Positions 35,684 through 45,126 of a stretch of DNA of 64,000 bases are shown here, in pieces. The stretch is from Phytophthora quininea (taxonomy: Eukaryota > Oomycota > Peronosporomycetes > Peronosporales > Peronosporaceae). The position numbers and the translations under genes are program-made. The DNA is taken from NCBI GenBank assembly GCA_011947345.1, contig JAAVTG010000740.1, positions 124,001 to 188,000 of the forward strand. The letters are read 5' to 3'. Numbering within the stretch: position 1 is the stretch's first letter; each line of letters opens with the position of its first letter. A model generated the notes under the pieces. It searched no databases. It worked only from the letters and a program-made list of their open reading frames with translations, and was not told where the DNA came from.

Positions 35684-36279
35684 CTAGTAGAGGTAGACAC
35701 TGTACGCCGTGGTGACGCAGAACAAGCTGTCCTGCATGAATGAAAAAGGTACATAGACCATCAGGAGCTGAATATCATCACATTCTAAAATATTCCACAT
35801 CCAGAACGTACATTAGAGTATGTCTCCGATGCGTAGCAGTCCGTCTCGGCATCCCAAAAACATCGACACCCCATCCTACAGTCCAATGCACAACAGCAAC
35901 AAATAGTTAGTAGGGACCTTCCTTTGCTACGAACCATTCCAGCAACTTGAAATACCTGACGCCTTCGCCGCGCTGCTCTCCAATCACGACTTGCACGACG
36001 TACTTGAAGCGAGGGAAATTGCACTCTAATGCCCGTCAAACGGAAATGTTTCTTATCAGCAAAGGAACGAACGTCCGCCAGTTGTATCCTACCTTTGAGT
36101 CGCAGCTTGACGCTGTCTGCGATCTCCTTGGTCAACGTTGCCGCGCGGTCCGACTGGTAGACGGCGCTGTCCAGCTTCTCCAGCAACACTTGGGCGATCA
36201 CCTGCTTCATCTTGGTGGTCGTTGGCTTCGTCTTGGGGTTGAGCTGCAGCGCCCGCGATCCCTCCGCCGGCGCCGGCAT
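35684..36279 (-). CDS. Tctex-type dynein light chain (DYNLT-like), left copy
   Basis: Four exons with GT-AG introns of 67-80 bp: 36279-36093, 36025-35956, 35875-35812 and 35731-35684. The spliced product is 122 residues, the usual size for the Tctex1/DYNLT family. Family blocks are clear: QVIAQVLLEKLDSAVYQSD, then NFPRFKYVVQVVIGEQRGEG, CFWDAETDCYASETYSN, and a C-terminal SLFCVTTAYSVYLY. These light chains bridge dynein intermediate chains and cargo in cytoplasmic and axonemal dynein. It is convergent with RJL (25-bp gap) and divergent from the RING gene (108-bp shared promoter). Confidence 0.85.
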
Positions 36280-36387
36280 CTTGTCGTGATGTGTCCATGC
36301 GTCGCTTCAAGATCCGGTTGTGGTACACCTCTGACTGCGTACCGTTGCGCGCGTCACACATCGCGAGGAGCTCACTTGCACAGTACC

Positions 36388-37096
36388 ATGTCGGACATGC
36401 TGCTCTGCTTGTTCTGCGACCAGCCGCTGCCTCTGGACCCGACCAAGCGCTGCCTGACCGACTGCGGCCACGAGTTCTGTCTCTCCTGTGCGTGCAGACG
36501 ACTGGCCGTCTACAAGAACCGGTGTCCAGCCTGCCATTCCCACGTGAAGAAGGTGCAGCAGCTACTGCCTGAGTCCGAGGGGGCGCCAAAACCTGCGTTT
36601 ATCCGCTTCTGCAACGCTGTCTACACTCTCAACGTGTCCATCTGGGCGGTGGACGACCCTGCTAGAGTGCTAGCGACGCTATTCAATCTGTAGGTGGCTC
36701 GTAGCTCGCCAAATGGGGAGGATTGGAACTGATTTGGAGGGTGCAATCTATAGTGAGCATGCCAGGTTGATCCACCACGGCAAACTGCTCAAGAAAGGAG
36801 ACGTCTGGCCTGGATCAGTGGTGCAGCTCTTTGGCACGCAGAAGGGAGCTCTGCTGACGGCGGTGGGAGGGAACTACGTGTCGTGGCTCAGTCAGGAATG
36901 GCTGCGTCGAGCCAAACAGATTGTGTGCTGTCCGTTCAGTGTGCTCTACGACTTTGTGAGGTCGTTGTTCGGCAATGTGGAGGAACAAGGAGGCCAGCGA
37001 GGGTACACACGCGTACCAACGAGTGAGACGACAGGGAACGCGAGCTTCCGGGAACCGGGACGTGTGCCCAGTCCAGACCACAATGCACTGCTCTGA
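36388..37096 (+). CDS. RING finger plus ubiquitin-like domain protein, left copy
   Basis: Two exons: 36388-36689 and 36754-37096, joined over a 64-bp intron with a strong GTAGGT donor and CTATAG acceptor. Without splicing, a TAG at 36691 would stop after the RING. The product is about 214 residues. The N-terminus has a C3HC4-like RING (CLFCDQPL, CGHEFCLSC, CPACHSH). Residues ~73-140 resemble a UBL (FIRFCNAVYTLNV, then ARLIHHGKLLKKGD and SVVQLFGTQKG). A hydrophobic/cysteine stretch (IVCCPFSVLYDFV) follows, then a polar tail. Probably a small E3 ubiquitin ligase; substrate unknown. It is convergent with the HECT gene, with an 81-bp gap. Confidence 0.7.
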
Positions 37097-37177
37097 CGAC
37101 AGCATGGTTCGGAAAAGTATCGGTAAAATGATGCTGTGGGTTCGTCTAGGCCGAGAAGATGTCTATTGTCTACCAAC

Positions 37178-40100
37178 CTACATGCGATCGTAGCCGACGC
37201 AGCCGTGCTCGATTGCAACCAACAGCATGTCCTTGAGAGCAGCACTGGTTGGGTAGTCCGGCAGAATTAAACGGCGATCACTGCAATATAGTTGGAACGA
37301 ACTCAATCAGCATGGAACTCCAAGCCATTCGAAGGCATCACTAACGTACCAGGTATTTGCCATGGGGCAATGGCAAGCCTGCATTCGCGTGTCGACGTCG
37401 ATGTACCAGCATGCGGTATCCTACACAAGTTAAAAGCAACAATTAGCGCTCCAAATGGACAGATGAAACGTAAGCAACAAGATCTCACCGCATTCAAAGA
37501 GCGATACTTGGAATCAAACCCGAAAATCGGAGGCGACGGAGATCCTGACCAAAACGTTAGAAGCTTGGCACGGGTTTCTTGGTCAAAGGCGTCGACGACC
37601 TCCCAAAAATGCCTGATCACATCGCGTGACGGTGAGGCGCCACGGGAGTACACCACTCCCTTCTTTAGGGCTTCAAAATCAATCACTTGTTCTCCTCGTA
37701 CTAGACGTCGCAGTTCAGACGGTTGAAAGAGCTTCAGATCTGACCGTGCAATCGTGTCCTGGAACCCATCGCGCAGTTTTTGTAGTATTCGAACTCGTTC
37801 CCGAAGAAATGCTGCTGGGCGCGAAGTAGAACATACTGCGATTTGTTGGAATTTGTCACCTCCACGTCACCCATCCCGGCCTTTAATTCCATCTCCATGG
37901 TCTCAGTGGATGGATTGCTACCAGGTGCTGATGTTTCAGCAGCCTCATCCTCTTGCTGGTCTTTTTGCTTGCCGTTTTCAGTGCTTACTAGGGCTTTGTC
38001 ATCTACGACTACCACGTTTGTAGTGTATTCGAACCGCATATCTAGCGGCTCGGCATCAAAATCGTGGTCTAGCACGAACTGGAGGCTGCGTTTGAGTACG
38101 TCGCTAGTCTCGCAGTAATCCTCCCATGACAATGAGTTGTCACGCACCATGAACTTCCAAAACGCCAAAGGGAAATCGGCTCCAAGTGGTTGATGGTTCC
38201 GAATAGACAAACCAATCAAGCGACCGATACAGAGATACACCTTCTTGAGCGAGTCCACCTCGATTGCATCCACAAGCAGGTCCTTGCCAGCAAGACTCAA
38301 GCTATGCTGTTCGCGCTTTGCATTGATAACTTCCTTGCTGACGTAGGCAGTCCGAGGGGTAATAGTAAGCACGTCACGCTTCTGACTATCAACGAAGGCA
38401 AACAAGGGAAAGAATTCTGCGTATCCACCATCACGCGTTCTCCGCTGGCGCTTCCCACGACCATCTCCATTTCGATCGTTATCACCGCGTTTCTTCCCAT
38501 TCCCAGAACTTTGTGATCGAGCGAGTTCCAGCCATTGGGAACCAATTTCACGAACTTGTTTGGGGTGGGCTAAGGAACCACGAGCTTGGAGACGTCCAGT
38601 TGAATTAGGACTGATGAAAGACTTCTGAACGATCTGGAAAAACTCACGAGTGACGCCAACGCCTACGCCCGGCTCGTTGACCAACGTAATGTTCATCTCC
38701 CCTTTAGATTGTTGGCTGAGGCGCTTAGAACTTGTTGAAGGATAAAGTCCACGTAGTCTACACCAGATGCGCGACTGATTGACACGGACACCGATCCGTT
38801 GCGCTCCTCCGCTAGCATCGCGAGGTAATCCACTTTGTGCTCAAGGCGGATAAGCCCAGGAATCGATGCAAACGCATACAAATCCATGCCCAATACCTTG
38901 GGGTCCGAACGAATAAGTACATCCACACTGTTCTTCATCGGCTGCACCTTTTGAGTGAATGATGCTGGCATCGGGAACGACGATGAAATCTTTTTCAGCA
39001 AATGTGTTTGCTCCGCAACGTACATTTTGATACGCCTCTTCTTTGCCTCTTGCTCGACGAACCGCTTTGTAATCTACAAGACCAGAGCAAAATACTCAGT
39101 ATTTGTGTGCATCAATACCCGTAACACAACCAATTAACTGCGTACCGAAAACAACTTCGTCAAAGTCGCGCTTTCATCAGCAACAAACGCAGCTTCTAGC
39201 TGCTCGAAAACTTGCAATAGATGAAGAAGTAACGAGAAGCGTTGCGGAGTCGCAATAGCGTCATCAAGACAGTTTAAAGCCGCACTGAGAAGTGGCCACA
39301 ACCTCTTTACTGGTTCAATCGAGCAATGGAAACTGTCTGCAACCCCGACAGTTGCTCCATCTTTGCTGCAAATTGACCGTCCATACGACGCGAAGAACTG
39401 GATAAATAGCTCGAACAACGCGATTAACAGATGAAACTCAATCTCCTCGTCATAACTTTCGTCGTCCTCGATATCGGTGCGGTCGAAAATGCAGAAAACA
39501 AGCTTCGTGCCTACCAGTAAAAAACAATAAGGCGTTGGAATATCGAGTTAACCTCCTCCATAATAAAAAGAGTAATATACCTGAACGATACAGCATTTCC
39601 GTGATGCGCTCAAAGAACTGTAGTTGGCCACACTCCTCCATCATAGGTCGCACATTGGCAGCAAGTGGGGACCCGTTACTGTACGGAGAGAGTAAATGCA
39701 TCAGGACCAGGGTCCACACTTTCACACGCTTTGAGAGGCTGTTGTACGATAGCATTCCATCCAGGATCATCTTGAAAGCCTCACGAGATAATCCCGATGC
39801 TGTATCAGGGCTCGCTGCTTGCTTCTGCTCTTCTTCGTCACTAGAGAGTTGAGAGAAATGCGTATCCAACGCTCGCCGCCAGAGCGACTGATATTCCTTC
39901 ATATTTCTGACTGACAGCGGATACACCGCAGCGACAGTATACATCAGTCCATCCATGTACACCGCCTTTTCCTTCTGACTGTCCGGCATCTGAGCAATCT
40001 ACAATGATAGTTAGTAGACATATTGGTCGACAGCTTGTAGATAGCAAAGAAGGCTATACCTCGTTAACAATCGGTACGATGCCGACTTCAGCGAGCACTA

Positions 40101-41289
40101 AACTTTTGATAAATAATCCACGAACACCTTCATCACCTTTACGCGAGAAAATAGCACCCACACCTGCAAAATGCACAGGAACCGGTCAAGTTTAAACGAC
40201 ATGGAAGTGTCGATCCCTCTCACAGACTTACTGGTCGGCTTCACCAGCTCCATCAGCGTCCGCGTTACATGCACAGCCTCTACTGCTCGCTCTGGCCGAG
40301 ACCTGGTAAACGTTTGCTTGTCTATCACATTATTACAGTCAGCACCCCTAATGAAACCGAAAGTAATATCAGCCACTGCTCACCGGCTTCGCTCAGTAGC
40401 TCCTTCAACTCTCTTTCTTCCTTTGCTTCTTCTTGCCCTTCTTTCTTGTCTGCATCCTGCTCTTGTTGTGTTCTTTTCTTTCTTTTGCTCCTGAACCTTC
40501 GTCCGTTACCCTGTCCATTGGTACCTGCTGCCCCCGGTCGCGGGGGCTCACAAAATTGCAGAGATCTGGCTTGGAACGAGTTCATCTCCACTGCAAACAA
40601 GGCCGTATGTTCTACAGCGTTCCTCTCTTCAAAGTTCACCGCAAACTCTTCGTGTTCTCGTAGCATCTGCAGAGCCTTCCAGTTCCCCAGCCCCGCTGCC
40701 ACATGAAGCAGTCCATTAACTCGATCAGGCTTGGCGTCGATAACCTTTTCCAGTTGTCCCTGCTGCTTGGCGTAGTTTAAAATCCTCAATAAGATCTCCA
40801 GACCGCGGTCATTCTGCTCCTCAGTGCGTCCATTGGCAGTGCAGAACAACAGACAGACAGTAGCAGCATTAACCCTTCCGAATACTTGAAGAAGGTTAAC
40901 TTTTGCTCCGAGCTCAGCAGCAGATCCACTAATGCTGGCTGTAGCGCCATACACGCTGCAATCAACGGCGACAAGCCTGAGCGGTTATTGCTGCGATTAA
41001 TTGCGGTCAAGTTGACGTTGGCTTGACGCTGCAACAGAGTCTTGGTCATCTCGAGCCGAGCGAAGCGACAGGCTTCTACCAGCAGCACGTCGCCCTCCAT
41101 AGATCGCTGGTTCACATCCAGTTCCGGACTCTCTATTAGGGACGAGAAGGCTACGGAATCGTCTCGGTGGATAGCGGCAACGAGCTTCTCGGTAGCGACG
41201 CACTCATCAGTGCGTGGAGGGGCGCGCGGGTTGGGCTTCTTGCCGCGGTAGCGCCCACGACGACGCGAGGAAGCGGTGGAAGGAGCCAT
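37178..41289 (-). CDS. Ankyrin-HECT E3 ubiquitin ligase
   Basis: Eight exons: 41289-40384, 40321-40232, 40163-40060, 39998-39581, 39512-39146, 39073-37489, 37420-37350 and 37280-37178, about 1,215 residues. N-terminal ankyrin repeats (DVNQRSMEGDVLLVEACRFA; ANVNLTAI; NGLLHVAAGLGNWKAL) precede a lysine/glutamate-rich linker, a helical middle, and a C-terminal HECT domain: VTREFFQIVQ, IGRLIGLSIRN, YAEFFPLF and the catalytic block ANTCDRRLILPDY. The overall plan recalls HACE1. The catalytic Cys codon is split by the last intron (TG before it, T after it). One-base losses near 40925 and 38700 (a G run) break the frame as given. The last exon contains the inner breakpoint of the inverted duplication, so the distal 47 bases of the gene are duplicated at 48149-48195. 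Confidence 0.8.
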
Positions 41290-41695
41290 CAATGATGTTC
41301 TTGGTGAGAAATATGAATGTCCCCTGGGGTACAAATATCTTGGAAGGGTTAATCCTTTCATGAGTGTCGGGACCAATAGGTTAAAACAAGTCAGTTGATC
41401 GGCTTCCTCTGAGGAAGTTCCTCAACGGCAGGTAAAAGAAAATCCCCGTGCAGCAGCCTTGGAGCGGCTCATGCTCATTCAGTTCTCTAAAGCAGCTCAA
41501 AATTTCGGGGCGAAGTTATCGCTAGAAGTTGAAGGCACAGGCTGCTTGCACAGAATGTTGAGAAATATTATGTGCAGGGATCTGTGCTGCAGACAAAAAT
41601 CTCACAGAACCTTACTATTAGGCAATTTGCATGAGTCTTGCATGACTGTGGCTGAGAACTGCACCAAACAACCGCATTGTGTATGAATGGAGTTT
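41290..41695. other. Intergenic region
   Basis: About 400 bases upstream of the HECT gene and downstream of the Ulp1-like gene. It must contain the HECT promoter. I see no convincing gene, initiator or repeat. Confidence 0.4.
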
Positions 41696-43530
41696 CTATT
41701 CGCTCATTTCAATTGCTTTCAGGAGAAATCTTAACCGATAGTAGTTGAGCGACTTGTACATATTTGTATCCCAAGCAGGGTTTTCAAATACCTTTCGATC
41801 CCATCGCGGAGCTTTATAGAGGTGTACCTCCAGGAACAAAAGTGCTAGAACACCACAGTTCACGCCATCCGCGCACTTCGGCAATGAGTCTTCTATGAAG
41901 ACAATGTCGGCAGGTACACTTGGAGAGATGGTTTCTTGAACCAGAAGCTTTGTTTGTTGATATGCTGTCGAATCACTGTCGTAAAGAATGCAAGTTGGTC
42001 AAATTTCATCTTCTATAGTGACGCCTTCGCGGTAATAGATGAATGCCGTCCAGTGGGCTTTGGTTGCATGGATAACGCCGGCAACAACAGCAGCTCCATC
42101 GTCAAATGCACCAAGACTTGCGGCGACTTTACGACGTGCTTCTGGATCAGACAATTGCAAAAGAGGGGATTTACGATCCCCACAGACTTGTTTAGCCGGT
42201 GGATATGTAACATGCCAGCCAGGATGCATACGTCATTAAGCCATGTGTCTCCACAGAACTTCAAAAGCCTGACGCCTTCGACAGGATGGCCTTCAATACG
42301 GGTGTTTTTGTTTTTGTAGTATCTGAGCGCTTGAACGTGTTGTCTCTGTCAACACCGACCGACATCACGTAAATAAAATTAATTGGCAGGTAAATAGCGA
42401 AAAACACATGACTTACCGCGTGTTTGTGGACGTATTCACTGAGCTGGGGTAGCACATTTTGTGGAATCACTGTTTCTAAAGTGTCGATCCAATCCATTGC
42501 TTGCTTGATTTTTTCCAGTGCTGCTACGGCGTCGTAGTAATTTACCATTGTTTCGATTTGCGCAGTTGTGAATTTTCCATGTCTGGTATCCACAGTAAGA
42601 CAAACTCTCTTATCCACGTCGAGGATTAACAACGCGTGCTTTTGCTGAAATGACCTTATCGCTCTCACACACTGGTCGACACCATGCTTGTCGAGGACGA
42701 ACGCAAAATCGTCCACATCAAATTCTTCATCGTCGATCACTGCTATATCTGAGGAATCGAGCTTCTCTGTACGCATAGAATGGAACTGTAAAACCGGTTA
42801 GATACATTTTCATCAAAACAAAGCTCATATCAACGATGTTCTCACCACCGGAGCGCATAGAGCGAGTGAGTACGATTGAGACAGAACGGTATGGATATCC
42901 GACAGCTTGAATTCCCCATGACAGCGCCGTGAGCCATGTCCGTCGCTGCTTTTTTATGGAGTTTAAAGTTTCACCTCTGGATTCGCGTTTCTGTTTTCGC
43001 CTCGATTTTCCTATGAACTTCGTGGCGGGGAGCAAGGTGAATGAGCCCTGGTTGTCTGTACTAGACCCAGAAATTGTAATATCACGAGATGTCGACGGCT
43101 CTTGCGATATTGCATGTCCCGAATCTTGCAGCGTACGTTCCGATGCACACCATTGGGATTCCGCGTTTACATTAGCCGTCTCTACTGCGAGAAGCCTGTT
43201 TGATCCGGTTAAATCAGTAGCACAGTAAAATCTGGGCACTCTTCCAGCTGCGGCTTCATTTCTAAAGTCAGATAGTGCAGTAAGGGTTTCCTTAAATCGC
43301 TCCATGCCCATTTCCTGCATAATCCCCTCTAGGTCATTCATCACATCCATGGCTTTGCTCTAGGTGATTGAGGGGGTTCGTTTTGTAGCGGCGATAATAC
43401 GCACCGGGTTGTCAACTGCGAGCTTTGCATCGCTAATATCGTTCAATTCGGTTGCGCGGCACCACCGCGGATTTATGAACTTGAATGGTATAATCGGCTC
43501 GAAGGCGTGCGCGTTAAAACTAGCAGTCAT
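41696..43530 (-). pseudogene. Ulp1-like (C48) cysteine protease gene, transposon-type
   Basis: Starts at ATG 43530 (MTASFNAHAFEPIIPF), with an in-frame TAG near 43365 and a stop at 41696. The C-terminal part is a C48/Ulp1-like peptidase: GDTWLNDVCI (substrate-side Trp-Leu-Asn-Asp block), the catalytic His in ATKAHWTAFIYY (about 42060), an Asp in YDSDS (about 41985) and the catalytic Cys in GVNCGVLAL (about 41855). The N-terminal half is basic and serine-rich with no known fold. Frame changes near 42780, 42270 and 41990 and the TAG make it inactive as given; some could be missed introns. Ulp1-like proteases of this kind are common in MULE transposons, and a MULE fragment lies just upstream. 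Confidence 0.6.
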
Positions 43531-43646
43531 TCGTCTGTAATAAATTGCATGTCGGCATGGTAATAAGCGCGTTCTTGCAAAAATGAAGCTGCATGTAAAA
43601 TTCTACATCATCAAGAGTGTTAGTGCGAATTTAGTAGTTGCGTGAT

Positions 43647-44594
43647 TCACCGCCAATCACCGCCAATCCGCGCCAATAAATTGTGAACGTCTTTGATGGT
43701 TGGAGATTTATCTGGTTTGGGGACATACAAAATAACAATTTTGTGAGTTATTTTCCAACAAACATCACAAAAAATAAGTACCACAATTTTCTCGTAAATA
43801 CAGCAATACTCCTTTGGCCTTTGTCCCAACTTGACGCATGCACTCGACTCGATCTAGGAGAACCTCATCGGAAATTTGTCGAACTTGTGGATAGTGACGA
43901 TATATCTGTGATTCTACGTTGTGGTTGTGTTTGTATCCACTGCCACTAACTTTTATGAAATGCTGACCGCTAAGTAAACGTGTCAACGTTGCACTTATTT
44001 TGACGGGACAATCGTTGGTTCTGACCGAGTTGTGAAAGCGCTGTCCGGTAGTTTTTGTTGCTCGAACGGGTCCGTGCGTACATTGGTAGCCGATATTGTA
44101 AAATTCAAAGCTCTCTGGAAGCAAATTCATAATTTTGCTTCGATGAGACGCTGTTGCTGCCCGCCGTTTTTTAATTTGTGCATTTCTTTGCGAACGTCAG
44201 TCGACGTTCTACGAACAAATAACTGGTGAGTTTGGCTAGAAAATTGTGCTAAGCCTGATTCAAAATCTGCCCAACAAGTAAAAGTTCGAGCCATTCCCTT
44301 GAGAAACTCGTCTGGTTCTTGAGCCGTAGAGTCAGCTACAGTAATCGTTTGTGGAGAGGCGTTCGAGCCAGCTATCGGTACTTCTGTATGAGGACTAGCA
44401 CTCGCAGCGGCATGGTCATCTACACCGCTAGAGATCTTCTGCTTCTTGCGGCGATTACCTCGCATAATTCTTCTTGGGTGGATGGGCGGCGCTGTGCAAA
44501 TTTGCTTGTAACAGGTAGCCCCTGAAAGTTTTTTTACAAATAACCTTCGCGCCCTTTCATTATCGCGCCTTTTCGCTGCACTACCAATAAGCAT
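43647..44594 (-). pseudogene. MULE-type transposase N-terminal fragment
   Basis: From ATG about 44594 a lysine/arginine-rich leader continues after a one-base shift near 44128. It leads into a zinc-finger-like DNA-binding region (YQCTHGPVRATK, NDCPVKISATL, HNHNVES), similar to FLYWCH/FAR1-type N-termini of Mutator-like transposases. It ends after KPDKSPTIKDVHNLLARI near 43660. The DDE catalytic domain is missing. With the Ulp1-like gene beside it, the two look like parts of one decayed MULE. Confidence 0.5.
43648..43677. repeat. Short repeated CACCGCCAAT motif
   Basis: CACCGCCAAT occurs twice in a row followed by CGCGCCAAT. It lies between the two halves of the presumed MULE, so it could be internal low complexity rather than a terminal repeat. 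Confidence 0.4.
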
Positions 44595-44627
44595 ATTTTA
44601 TTCTAAAGCTACACAAACGTTCTGTAT

Positions 44628-44651
44628 CGTTCTGTGTGAATACACAGAACG
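44628..44651. repeat. Perfect 10-bp hairpin
   Basis: CGTTCTGTGT (44628-44637) and ACACAGAACG (44642-44651) are exact inverted repeats around a 4-base loop, with a further partial copy (CGTTCTGTAT) just before. It lies just outside the presumed MULE transposase start, so it may be a transposon end or a regulatory palindrome. Confidence 0.5.
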
Positions 44652-45126
44652 AAAACATAAGTTCTGTCTCCGTAGTCACGATCGAAGTTGAAGGGAAGAA
44701 GCACTCAAAATGGCGTCACGTCGACTGTACAAGCTAACTTGACGTCAAAAATCGCCCAGAGCATTACTTGCAGGCGAGTAGGTCGCTACATTACACTGGC
44801 GTCGATTAACATCCACGCGGCCCATAAGGTGTAAGGCACCGCAGACTTTTCAACTTGACGTTGCACGGTAACTGTGCGATTCTACGGCCCTATGCGTGGT
44901 TGCCATCCAAGTCGACGCCGTTCCTGGCTGCGCCGGTGTCAACTAGCTCGCTGTCTGCCAGCAGCCATCACCACTTTGCATCAGACTGCGAGTCACCACG
45001 GAGAGTCAGAGCTTGCCCCAAAAACGCCTTTCGCCTACATAAATCCAGAACAACAAATTTCCGACTCTTTTGCAGGTCCGCCCCACTGTTTATTCGCCCA
45101 TATTTTCATTGTCCGTCGCTGGTGCA
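44652..45126 (+). promoter_or_regulatory. Upstream region of the RGS-DENN gene
   Basis: Non-coding stretch leading to ATG 45127. TTTTCATTGTCC at 45103-45114 resembles the YCATTYY core of oomycete initiators and lies about 15-20 bases before the ATG. No other gene is seen. Confidence 0.35.

Larger units (their letters stand above)
35031..37224 (+). repeat. Left arm of a 2.2-kb near-identical inverted repeat
   Basis: Pairs with 48149-50342 in reverse complement. The outer edge is at AAGGAGTCGCC just before the RJL start codon. The inner edge falls inside the last exon of the HECT gene. Noted differences inside the arm: two substitutions and one T missing in the RJL gene and one extra G in the RING-UBL intron, plus a few changes in the last 30 bases at the inner end. 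Confidence 0.9.

Noticed and set aside
36691..36693. In-frame TAG between the RING and UBL parts, suggesting a short RING protein or stop readthrough
   Set aside because: It lies inside a canonical GTAGGT...CTATAG intron whose removal keeps the UBL frame open, so no recoding is needed.
37303..37420. HECT gene ending at 37303 without further splicing
   Set aside because: That frame lacks the catalytic TC motif; splicing at 37350/37280 gives ANTCDRRLILPDY and a normal HECT C-terminus ending at 37178.
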